This document shows, in pieces, positions 1 through 5,986 of a DNA stretch of 15,377 bases; position 1 is the first letter of the stretch; the number at the start of each line of letters is the position of its first letter. The stretch comes from Bacilli bacterium. GTDB lineage: Bacteria > Bacillota_I > Bacilli_A > RFN20 > CAG-826. Below the pieces are notes generated by a model. The model worked only from the letters and a program-made list of their open reading frames with translations, searched no databases and was not told where the DNA came from. Location: positions 1 through 15,377 of the forward strand of contig JAILRR010000049.1 of assembly GCA_024698065.1 (NCBI GenBank), read 5' to 3'. The position numbers and the translations under genes are program-made.

Positions 1-102
1 CACGGCTTGACGCGATAGGCCTAACCTGTCCGCGAGTTCTTCCTGGGAGAGTCCGCTCTTCTTTCTGAGCTCAATTAGTCTGTTTGCGATTTCGATGTTC
101 AT
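1..102 (-). CDS. XRE-family HTH transcriptional regulator, N-terminal part (runs off window)
   Basis: The reverse strand reads 34 codons from an ATG at 102-100 to the window edge. The protein begins MNIEIANRLIELRKKSGLSQ and continues into EELADRLGLSRQAV. The SGLSQEELADRLGLSRQAVS-like stretch is the classic helix-turn-helix of the Cro/C1 (XRE) family at the very N-terminus, with the recognition helix around LSRQAV. A good Shine-Dalgarno (GGAGG, the complement of 111-115) lies 8 bases before the ATG and supports this start. The gene diverges from gpsB. An inverted repeat in the shared intergenic region is a candidate operator. The rest of the protein is outside the window, so its effector or sensor domain is unknown. 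The family call is firm; the targets are not known. Confidence 0.88.
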   Translation of the reverse strand, partial: MNIEIANRLIELRKKSGLSQEELADRLGLSRQAV

Positions 103-171
103 TGTTTTGTCCTCCGACTGGCACTAGATTAAATTAGCGACTGGTTGCGTACTACCAAGTCTGGTTTGCAC

Positions 172-194
172 TTCAGCAACTATCGGTTGCGGAA
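172..194. repeat. Inverted repeat in the XRE-gpsB intergenic region (candidate operator)
   Basis: TTCAGCAAC (172-180) and GTTGCGGAA (186-194) are 9-base arms that match at 8 of 9 positions around a 5-base centre. The heptamer GGTTGCG at 185-191 also occurs at 143-149 in the same orientation, 42 bases away, close to four helical turns. This pattern suits a dimeric or tetrameric HTH repressor, most simply autoregulation by the divergent XRE protein. It is not followed by a T-run, so a terminator is less likely. The function is inferred. Confidence 0.45.
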
Positions 195-307
195 TTCAAA
201 ATCTCCAGCATTTGAGGGGTTTTTTCGACCAAAATTATTTTACAAAAATCAAAAAATTTTTCAAAAACTTTAGAGAGATTTTGTGTAAATATTCTTTCTC
301 GCCATTA

Positions 308-336
308 TTGAACTAAGAAACTAGCTTAAATATAAT
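308..336 (+). promoter_or_regulatory. Sigma-A-type promoter for gpsB
   Basis: TTGAAC (308-313) and a perfect TATAAT (331-336) are separated by 17 bases, close to consensus. An A/T-rich tract at about 231-300 lies upstream and could act as an UP element. The expected start point is near 343, inside the Shine-Dalgarno AAGGAGG (339-345) and only about 5 bases before the gpsB ATG at 348. Confidence 0.75.
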
Positions 337-347
337 TTAAGGAGGTT

Positions 348-764
348 ATGGAAAAGAACGTCAAACTAACAATTAACGACATCTACAACCACCGTTTCGA
401 AAAAGATGTCAAAGGCTACAATCCCGATGAGGTTGATTCCTTCTTGGATCAAGTCATCCAGGATTATGATGCCTACGAGAAGGCTATCGCTTCCCTAGAA
501 GAAGAGATCGCCAATCTTAACAAAGACCTCTCTTCCAAAACCAATGATGTCTCCTCTCTCGCCAAGAGAGCGATGGACGCCGAGGCCAAAGCCAAAGAGC
601 TTGAGATCGCAAATGCCTCCCTCAACAACAAGGTGGCAGGAATCAAGCCAGGCGAAACCATCACCGCGGAGAACCTTGAGTACATCCAGAAGATCCACGA
701 TTATGAAACCTTCATATATCAGCTTGGATACGATGTGACCAAGATAAGGAAAGGCAACAAATAA
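348..764 (+). CDS. gpsB: GpsB/DivIVA-family cell-division and septal-growth protein
   Basis: A 138-residue protein. Its N-terminal ~45 residues carry the DivIVA/GpsB membrane-binding and coiled-coil signature (LTINDIYNHRFEKDVKGYNP, then DEVDSFLDQVIQDYD). Most of residues 40-98 are a charged heptad-rich coiled coil. A short C-terminal helical segment (about 108-135) resembles the GpsB oligomerisation tail. GpsB coordinates peptidoglycan synthases with the divisome in Firmicutes. At 138 residues it is longer than the ~100-residue Bacillus GpsB but shorter than classic DivIVA, so a DivIVA-like role is possible. Context favours GpsB: in Bacillus subtilis gpsB sits directly beside rnpB, as here (rnpB begins about 4 bases after the stop). 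The start is set by AAGGAGG at 339-345. Confidence 0.85.
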   Translation: MEKNVKLTINDIYNHRFEKDVKGYNPDEVDSFLDQVIQDYDAYEKAIASLEEEIANLNKDLSSKTNDVSSLAKRAMDAEAKAKELEIANASLNNKVAGIKPGETITAENLEYIQKIHDYETFIYQLGYDVTKIRKGNK

Positions 765-768
765 AATA

Positions 769-1098
769 ACTTCCGGCCCAGGCGACTACTGGGAAACTAG
801 AGGAAAGTCCATGCTCGCACATCCTGTGATGGATGTAGTGATTGCGCTAGGCCAATAAATAAGCCTAGGCACGTAGGAGTACGTGACGGCGGATGAACAT
901 CTCCCGTAGATGGGATTCCATAAAGTGCCACAGAGACGAGCTTGTTAGCGATAGCAAGATGAAACGTTGGTAAACCCCACAAGCGAGAAACCCAAATTTG
1001 GTAGGGGAAGAAGAAGGAGAGAACCGAATCGAATTCTTCCAGAGAAATCTGAGATTAATTATCGCCCTCGACAGAACATGGCTTATCGGGTCGGAAAC
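769..1098 (+). ncRNA. rnpB: RNase P RNA, bacterial type B (catalytic RNA)
   Basis: This is the catalytic RNA that cleaves 5' leaders from pre-tRNA. Universal core elements are visible: AGAGGAAAGTCCATGCTCGC near 800-818 (5' half of P4) and ACAGAACATGGCTTATC at 1071-1087 (3' half). The ends pair as helix P1: TTCCGGCCC (771-779) with GGGTCGGAA (1088-1096), 9 pairs including one G-U. The stretches AAAGTGCCACAGAGACGAG (922-940) and AAACCCCACAAGCGAGAAAC (972-991), followed by CCAAATTTGGTAGGGGAAG, match the Bacillus type B form. At about 330 bases it is shorter than the ~400-base B. subtilis RNA, so some peripheral helices are reduced. I see no separate promoter or terminator around it; it may be cut from a gpsB-pgsA transcript. 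Exact ends are estimated from P1. Confidence 0.95.
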
Positions 1099-1127
1099 TC
1101 ACCTAAAAAAAGAAAAGAAGGAACCCA

Positions 1128-1760
1128 ATGAATTTACCTACAAAATTAACTCTTAGCCGCATCATCATCGTCGTGGTGATGCTCCTTGGTCTTTTCACCT
1201 GCGACATCCTTTGCAATGCCGGCATCATGACAATGCCGATGATTGGTCCAATCAACCTCGCTTATTTCATTTCGTTCTTCTTATTCATCATTGCTTCTTT
1301 GACTGATCTTTTCGATGGCAAGATCGCCAGAAAATACAATCTCGTCACTGACATGGGCAAGTTCCTTGATCCTGTCGCTGATAAGCTTCTTGTCAATTTG
1401 ACTCTTATCTATCTTGCGCTTCCTCATTTCAACAGTGGGAATGCAACAATCCCTCTCTTCTGCGTCATCATCATGATCGGTAGAGACCTTATCATCGATG
1501 CCTTTAGACTTGCCGCCGCATCAAAAGGCTCTATCCTCGCTGCCAACATCTTTGGCAAACTTAAAACCGTCTTCCAGATGATCGCCATCCCAATGGTTCT
1601 CCTTAACAGCTGGCCATTCGCCTACTTCGATGCCGGTTGGAATAATTACTTCAGAATCTGCAACATCGCTGTCTATATCGCCACGGCGATGTCCCTCCTC
1701 TCGCTCATCATTTATCTCAAGCAAAACTGGCATATTTTGACGGAGAAGAAAGAAAAATGA
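1128..1760 (+). CDS. pgsA: CDP-diacylglycerol-glycerol-3-phosphate 3-phosphatidyltransferase (phosphatidylglycerophosphate synthase)
   Basis: An integral membrane enzyme that makes phosphatidylglycerophosphate from CDP-diacylglycerol and glycerol-3-phosphate, the committed step to phosphatidylglycerol and cardiolipin. The complete CDP-alcohol phosphatidyltransferase motif is present: D60, D63-G64, A67-R68, G77, D81 and D85 with the canonical spacing; the aspartates bind the catalytic metals. Hydrophobic segments lie at about 11-30, 43-60, 88-100, 111-125, 148-165 and 180-200. Length (210 residues) is normal for the family. The start follows AAGAAGGA (1115-1122). The stop overlaps the cinA start as ATGA (1757-1760), which indicates translational coupling. 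The neighbours pgsA-cinA-recA are as in Bacillus. Confidence 0.95.
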   Translation: MNLPTKLTLSRIIIVVVMLLGLFTCDILCNAGIMTMPMIGPINLAYFISFFLFIIASLTDLFDGKIARKYNLVTDMGKFLDPVADKLLVNLTLIYLALPHFNSGNATIPLFCVIIMIGRDLIIDAFRLAAASKGSILAANIFGKLKTVFQMIAIPMVLLNSWPFAYFDAGWNNYFRICNIAVYIATAMSLLSLIIYLKQNWHILTEKKEK

Positions 1761-2236
1761 TTGAGCTCGAGAAAGCGAAGAAAGTCCTCTCAATTCTCGA
1801 AGAAAAAGGTCTCACCCTTGGTTCTGTTGAGTCTTTGACAGCTGGATTATTCGCTTCTACGATCTGTTCGGTTCCAGGCGCAAGCAAAGTCTTCAAAGGC
1901 TCTATCGTCACTTATGCGACTAGCCTAAAAACAGATTTGCTTGGCATCGACAAGAATCTAATCGATAGAGTTGGTGTCGTCTCCAAAGAAGTCGCTAGGG
2001 AGATGGCCACTAGAGGCCGAGAAAAACTCAACGTTGATGTATGCGTTTCCTTCACTGGCAATGCCGGTCCGACCAAAGAAGAAGGCAAAGCTCCCGTTGG
2101 GCGCGTGAACATGTGCGTGTCTACGCGTGAAATAAATATGGATATTGAGAAAGATTTCCTTCTCGAAAGAAACGCGATGAGAGAGGAATGCGTCAACGCA
2201 ATGCTCGACGCACTTACACAAATTTACGAAAAATAA
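1757..2236 (+). CDS. cinA: Stand-alone CinA C-terminal domain protein (nicotinamide-nucleotide amidohydrolase, PncC type)
   Basis: A 159-residue protein matching only the CinA C-terminal domain: VESLTAG at 24-30, GASKVFKGSIVTYATSLKTD at 41-60 and the FTGNAGPT glycine-rich loop further on. This domain deamidates nicotinamide mononucleotide to nicotinate mononucleotide in the NAD salvage cycle. CinA beside recA in Bacilli is normally about 410-420 residues with an N-terminal COG1058 (ADP-ribose pyrophosphatase-like) domain. That domain is absent, and the ATGA coupling to pgsA shows this is the true start rather than a broken gene. The old link to competence is contextual; here it sits in the recA operon between pgsA and recA. 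Amidohydrolase activity is inferred from the family. Confidence 0.9.
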   Translation: MIELEKAKKVLSILEEKGLTLGSVESLTAGLFASTICSVPGASKVFKGSIVTYATSLKTDLLGIDKNLIDRVGVVSKEVAREMATRGREKLNVDVCVSFTGNAGPTKEEGKAPVGRVNMCVSTREINMDIEKDFLLERNAMREECVNAMLDALTQIYEK

Positions 2237-2249
2237 GGGAAAGGTCCCT
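2236..2249 (+). repeat. Short hairpin between cinA and recA
   Basis: AGGGA (2236-2240) pairs with TCCCT (2245-2249) across a 4-base loop, starting at the last base of the cinA stop. ATATATAAGG and the recA Shine-Dalgarno follow. It is too weak and lacks a T-run, so it is unlikely to terminate; it may separate translation of the two genes. Confidence 0.3.
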
Positions 2250-2271
2250 ATATATAAGGTGGAGGTTCAAT

Positions 2272-3324
2272 ATGCCAAAAGCTAAAGAAAACCAAATTCA
2301 AACAAACAGAGAAGACGCTCTCGCCCAAGCCATCAAGAACATTGAGAAGGCCTATGGTAAAGGCTCCGTCATGAAACTCGGAGATCGCCCACATGTCGAT
2401 GTGGATGTCATCCCTTCAGGCTCCCTTCTTATCGACAACACACTAGGTGTCGGCGGTTATCCAAAAGGTCGCATCATCGAGATCTTCGGTCCTGAAAGCA
2501 GTGGTAAGACCACTCTCGCCCTTGAGGCCGTCGCCCAAGCTCAGCAAAAAGGCGGACGCGCTGCCTATGTTGATGCCGAGCACGCCATCGATCCTGAATA
2601 CGCCGCTAAACTTGGTGTCGATATCGATGAGCTCATTCTTTCCCAGCCAGATAATGGCGAACAAGCCCTTGAGATCGTTGAGATGCTTGCCCAATCAGGC
2701 GCTATCGACATCATCATCGTCGACTCCGTCGCCGCTCTTGTTCCACAACAGGAACTTGATGGAGTCATGAGCGACAACCAAGTCGGACTCCAAGCCCGCC
2801 TTATGTCGAAGGCCATGCGTAAACTCGCTGGCATCCTCAACAAGACTGGATGCTGCGTCATCTTCATCAACCAGCTCCGTGAGAAAGTCGGAGTCTTCTA
2901 TGGCAACCCAGAGACCACTACCGGTGGCCGCGCCCTTAAGTTCTACGCCTCCATCCGTATCGACTTAAGAAGACAAGACGCCATCAAAGCCGGTGTCGAT
3001 ATCATTGGCAACACCGTCAAAGTCAAAGTCGTTAAGAACAAAGTCGCTCCGCCATTTAAGAGCTGCTCCGTTGATATCATCTTCGGTAAAGGCATCTCCA
3101 AAGAAGGTGAGCTTCTTGACGTCGGTGTTGAGAAAGGATTCATCCAGAAAACCGGCAACTGGTACGTCATCGATGGCGAGAAGATCGGAAACGGTCGCGA
3201 AGCCGCCAAAGACTTCCTTCTCTCCAATGAGAAGATCGCCAAACAAATCGAAGAAAAGATCCGCGCTTCATTTGGTGCTTCCGAAGGCGCTAACGTCAGC
3301 GAAGACGGCGAAGTCCTCGAATAA
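2272..3324 (+). CDS. recA: Recombinase RecA
   Basis: The 350-residue DNA recombinase and repair ATPase, which forms filaments on single-stranded DNA and stimulates LexA-type cleavage. Walker A GPESSGKT is at 73-80, the catalytic glutamate is E102 in DAEHAID (101-107), and Walker B IIIVD is at 147-151. The L1 and L2 DNA-binding loops (about 162-176 and 199-219, the latter with NPETTTGGRALKFYAS following) are intact, and an acidic C-terminal tail (NVSEDGEVLE) is present. I chose ATG 2272 because GGTGGAGG (2258-2265) sits just before it and MPKAKENQ aligns with usual RecA N-termini. An in-frame ATG at 2188 would add 28 residues inside cinA and is rejected. No LexA-type box is visible upstream, so SOS control is not evident. 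A strong terminator follows. Confidence 0.98.
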   Translation: MPKAKENQIQTNREDALAQAIKNIEKAYGKGSVMKLGDRPHVDVDVIPSGSLLIDNTLGVGGYPKGRIIEIFGPESSGKTTLALEAVAQAQQKGGRAAYVDAEHAIDPEYAAKLGVDIDELILSQPDNGEQALEIVEMLAQSGAIDIIIVDSVAALVPQQELDGVMSDNQVGLQARLMSKAMRKLAGILNKTGCCVIFINQLREKVGVFYGNPETTTGGRALKFYASIRIDLRRQDAIKAGVDIIGNTVKVKVVKNKVAPPFKSCSVDIIFGKGISKEGELLDVGVEKGFIQKTGNWYVIDGEKIGNGREAAKDFLLSNEKIAKQIEEKIRASFGASEGANVSEDGEVLE

Positions 3325-3340
3325 CAAACAAAAGAAACTA

Positions 3341-3367
3341 GGCCCGTGGATTCACGGGTCTTTTTTG
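3341..3367 (+). terminator. Rho-independent terminator after recA
   Basis: GGCCCGTG (3341-3348) pairs with CACGGGTC (3353-3360) around a GATT loop, 8 pairs including one G-U. Six or more T residues follow at once (3361-3366). It closes the gpsB-rnpB-pgsA-cinA-recA stretch. Confidence 0.92.
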
Positions 3368-3414
3368 TGAAATATGGGGGTTTTGCGGTTGTTTTTTGAG
3401 AAACAGTTGTCATT

Positions 3415-3468
3415 TTGTAGTAAAAATGCGTTTTTGCTATAGAGTTTTTTAACTCTAGTTTCTATAAT
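3415..3468 (+). promoter_or_regulatory. Promoter region of the rny operon with two -10 candidates and a palindrome
   Basis: Two readings are possible. First, TTGTAG (3415-3420), a 17-base spacer and an extended -10 TGCTATAGA (3435-3443). Second, a perfect TATAAT at 3463-3468 with only a poor -35 (TAGAGT, 3440-3445). Between and across them lies TAGAGTT (3440-3446) TTTT AACTCTA (3451-3457), a perfect 7-base inverted repeat placed where a regulator could block initiation. Because the recA terminator lies just upstream, the six-gene operon must start here. Confidence 0.55.
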
Positions 3469-3470
3469 TC

Positions 3471-3632
3471 TAGTGGTACCAAATGGTCCGCTACCCAATT
3501 CATATAGATTGGCTAGGTTACGTTTCGGGAACGATCCCCGTGATATAAACATATCCACAAACGGAATTCTTTCTTTTTAATGAATGGGTATAGCCTTTGA
3601 TGCTTATCAATTTTTAGGAGTAATAGAACATT
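3471..3632 (+). promoter_or_regulatory. Structured 5' leader of rny (run of hairpins, no known family recognised)
   Basis: Downstream of the promoter, four hairpins can be drawn in a row. TAGTGG-t-ACC (3471-3480) pairs with GGT-CCGCTA (3485-3493). CCAAT (3495-3499) pairs with ATTGG (3508-3512). CGGG (3526-3529) pairs with CCCG (3537-3540). GTGATAT (3540-3546) pairs with ATAT-c-CAC (3551-3558); this one competes for G3540 with the third. A T-rich stretch (about 3566-3578) and the Shine-Dalgarno AGGAG (3616-3620) follow, 12 bases before the rny ATG. No ORF or known riboswitch core fits. It could be a regulatory leader, a processing site or a separate small RNA. The 266-base gap from the recA terminator to rny holds nothing else I can support. 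Confidence 0.45.
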
Positions 3633-5195
3633 ATGGATTTAGTATTAGCCTTAATCCTTATTGGTGTGGCTCTTTTACTCGGTATCCTCGGAACTTTCTT
3701 CGTGATGCAGTTCGTCACGAATGGCAAAGTTAAGAGTGCTGAGAAGAGTTCAAAACAAATTGTTCGCGATGCTGAAATCAAAGCAGAGCGAATCACCAAG
3801 AACGCGGAGATCGACGCTAAGCAAACTGCCTTCGAGATGAAGCAGACCGCTCAGAACGAGATCCGCCAAATGAAGCAAGAGATTCAGCTTGCCCAAAACA
3901 AACTCGACGCCCGTGAAGACGCCATTGACGCCCGTGACAACGCCCTTGTCCAAAAAGAGAACTCTTTAGACAGAAAGAACGAAATCCTCACTCAGAAGAT
4001 TGAGGCCAACGACAGAAAGTCTGAGGAACTCGATAAGAAGATCGACGCCATCATCTCCGAGCTCGAAAAAGTCTCCGGCATGTCCGTCAAGGAAGCCCAT
4101 GACGAAATCATGGCCAGAGTCGAAAGCAAGATGTCGACCGAAATCGCCGCCTACATCAAAAACGCTGAAGACGAAGCCAAAGACACTGCCGAAGCCAAGG
4201 CCAGAGATCTTCTCGCCCTCGCTTGCGACAAATATGCCCAAGATGTCACAACTGAACGTGCCGTTGCCGTCATTGCTCTTCCAACCGACGAACTCAAAGG
4301 ACGCATCATCGGACGCGAAGGAAGAAACATCCGTGTCCTTGAAAGCACCCTTGGCGTTGACCTTGTCATCGATGATACTCCAGAGGTCATCACCATCAGC
4401 TGCTTCAACCCAATCAGACGTGAAATCGCCAGAAGAACCATGGAAGCCCTCGTCAAAGATGGCCGTATCCAGCCTGGCAGAATCGAAGAGATTGCCGCCA
4501 AGTTCAAGAACGAAGTTGAATCCGACTGTCAGAAAGCCGGTATCGATGCCGCCAACAAACTCGGCCTCCCACGCATCAACCGTGAGCTTCTTGCCGTCCT
4601 TGGCAAACTCAAATACCGTACCTCTTATGGTCAGAATGTCCTCCAGCATTCCATCGAAGTCGGTTATCTTACCGGCATTATGGCCGCTGAACTTGGTCTC
4701 GACCAGAATTTAGCCCGTCGTGCTGGCCTTCTCCACGATATCGGAAAAGCCATCGACTTCGAGCAAGAAGGTTCACACGCTTCCTTAGGTGCTGAACTTG
4801 CCAGAAAGTATGGCGAGCCTGATGTCGTTGTCAATTCTATTGAAGGCCACCATGGAGATGTCCCTCTTAAGAGTGTCATCGCCCACCTTGTCGTTGCTGC
4901 CGACACTCTCAGTGCCGCCCGCCCAGGTGCCAGAAGCGAAACCCTTGAGACTTATACCAAACGTATCACTCAGCTTGAGGAGATTGCCAAAGGCTACGAA
5001 GGTGTTCAGCAAGCCTACGCCATGCAGGCTGGTCGTGAGATCCGCGTCATGGTCGTTCCTGAGAGAGTGAGCGACGCCGATGCCGTCAGAATGGCGCAGC
5101 AGCTCCGCGAACAGATTGAGACCACAATGACCTATCCAGGTCAGATTAAGGTCTCCGTCATCCGTGAGTACCGCGCTAACGAATTAGCCAAATAA
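3633..5195 (+). CDS. rny: Ribonuclease Y (membrane-anchored endoribonuclease)
   Basis: The 520-residue RNase Y starts mRNA decay and processes operon transcripts at the membrane in Firmicutes. Domains run in the family order: an N-terminal membrane helix (about 4-26); a long charged coiled coil (about 35-200); a KH RNA-binding domain around 210-275 with the GxxG loop GREG (227-230) in LKGRIIGREGRNIRVLESTL; and an HD hydrolase domain with H339, the H368-D369 pair (GLLHDIGKA), H382, H406-H407 and D424. A C-terminal domain ends at REYRANELAK. Length matches the family. It leads an operon with ymdB 10 bases downstream, the arrangement in Bacillus. The HD metal site appears complete, so the enzyme should be active. 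Confidence 0.98.
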   Translation: MDLVLALILIGVALLLGILGTFFVMQFVTNGKVKSAEKSSKQIVRDAEIKAERITKNAEIDAKQTAFEMKQTAQNEIRQMKQEIQLAQNKLDAREDAIDARDNALVQKENSLDRKNEILTQKIEANDRKSEELDKKIDAIISELEKVSGMSVKEAHDEIMARVESKMSTEIAAYIKNAEDEAKDTAEAKARDLLALACDKYAQDVTTERAVAVIALPTDELKGRIIGREGRNIRVLESTLGVDLVIDDTPEVITISCFNPIRREIARRTMEALVKDGRIQPGRIEEIAAKFKNEVESDCQKAGIDAANKLGLPRINRELLAVLGKLKYRTSYGQNVLQHSIEVGYLTGIMAAELGLDQNLARRAGLLHDIGKAIDFEQEGSHASLGAELARKYGEPDVVVNSIEGHHGDVPLKSVIAHLVVAADTLSAARPGARSETLETYTKRITQLEEIAKGYEGVQQAYAMQAGREIRVMVVPERVSDADAVRMAQQLREQIETTMTYPGQIKVSVIREYRANELAK

Positions 5196-5205
5196 TCAAA
5201 GGAAG

Positions 5206-5985
5206 ATGAGAATCCTTTTCTTTGGAGACATTGTAGGGAAGGTGGGTCGCGATGCGGTCCATCTTTCTTTGCCTAAACTCGTCAAAAAATATGGCGTTGA
5301 TTTCGTCATCGCCAATGGCGAGAACGCCTCCCATGGAAAAGGATTAACTGAATCCAATTACCATTTCCTCGTCGAAAGCGGTGTCGATTGCGTCACCCTT
5401 GGGAATCACTTCCATTCCAAACCACAGATTGATTACTACATCGACGATGCCGATAACCTTGTTAGGCCAATCAACCTCAAGAACTACGCATTAGGGGAAG
5501 GCTCAGCCGTCTTTACCGTCAACGGCCTTGATGTCCGTGTCACCAATGTCATGGGACAGGCTTTCATGGATCAAGAAGTGGAAGACCCAATCAAGATGAT
5601 GGAAGATCTCCTTGATGAGGTTAGACCATGCATCCACATCGTTGACTTCCATGCCGACTCAACAAGCGAGAAAGCCATATTCGGTCACTTCTTCGATGGA
5701 AGAGTCACCGCTGTCCTTGGAACGCATACCCACGTCGCCACAAACGACTGCCACATCCTTGAAGGCGGAACTGCTTTCCAAAGCGATGTCGGAATGTGTG
5801 GTGACCCTGATGGCGTCATCGGTTTCGAAAAGGAAAGCGTCATCAACCGCATCGTCTATGGCGAAGGCCGTTTTGAGTTAAACGACAAAGCCAGGATGAT
5901 GATCAACGCCGTCCTTATCGACGTTGATGAATTAACCTATAAAGCTACTGCGATTACCCCAATCGTGAGCGTCGTGGAGAAATAA
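5206..5985 (+). CDS. ymdB: YmdB-type metallophosphoesterase (2',3'-cyclic nucleotide phosphodiesterase)
   Basis: A 259-residue member of the YmdB/TIGR00282 metallophosphoesterase family. The metal-binding residues of the fold are in place: D8 in FFGDIVGKVGRDAV, E39-N40 in NGENASHGKG, N67-H68 in LGNHFH, H149 in DFHADSTSEK, and H174 and H176 in GTHTHVATND. Bacillus YmdB hydrolyses 2',3'-cyclic nucleotides, is linked to RNase Y function and influences biofilm or motility choice. It sits between rny and miaB, with 10 bases to rny and a single base to miaB, so all three are made together. The Shine-Dalgarno (AAAGGA, 5198-5203) is unusually close to the ATG. Cytoplasmic; no signal peptide. Confidence 0.95.
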   Translation: MRILFFGDIVGKVGRDAVHLSLPKLVKKYGVDFVIANGENASHGKGLTESNYHFLVESGVDCVTLGNHFHSKPQIDYYIDDADNLVRPINLKNYALGEGSAVFTVNGLDVRVTNVMGQAFMDQEVEDPIKMMEDLLDEVRPCIHIVDFHADSTSEKAIFGHFFDGRVTAVLGTHTHVATNDCHILEGGTAFQSDVGMCGDPDGVIGFEKESVINRIVYGEGRFELNDKARMMINAVLIDVDELTYKATAITPIVSVVEK

Positions 5986-5986
5986 G

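Noticed and set aside
2188..2271. In-frame upstream start adding 28 residues to RecA
   Set aside because: It lies inside cinA without a ribosome binding site, whereas ATG 2272 has GGTGGAGG and a typical RecA N-terminus.
2150..2271. LexA/SOS operator upstream of recA
   Set aside because: I found no GAAC-N4-GTTC type sequence in the region before recA, so SOS control at this site is not supported.
3472..3492. T-box leader before rny, suggested by GTGGTACC
   Set aside because: The T-box antiterminator core (GGGTGGNACCGCG) is not matched, the element is at the 5' end of the leader instead of the 3' end, no terminator follows it, and rny is not an aminoacyl-tRNA or amino-acid gene.
3966..4649. 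Long open frame (227 codons) on the minus strand inside rny
   Set aside because: It lies wholly opposite the well-conserved RNase Y coding sequence, shows no recognisable family and has low-complexity composition; it is a shadow of the codon usage.
4000..4713. Open frame of 237 codons on the plus strand in another frame of rny
   Set aside because: It overlaps the KH and HD domains of RNase Y, is rich in Ser/Pro/Lys as frame-shifted reading often is, and has no matching start signal.
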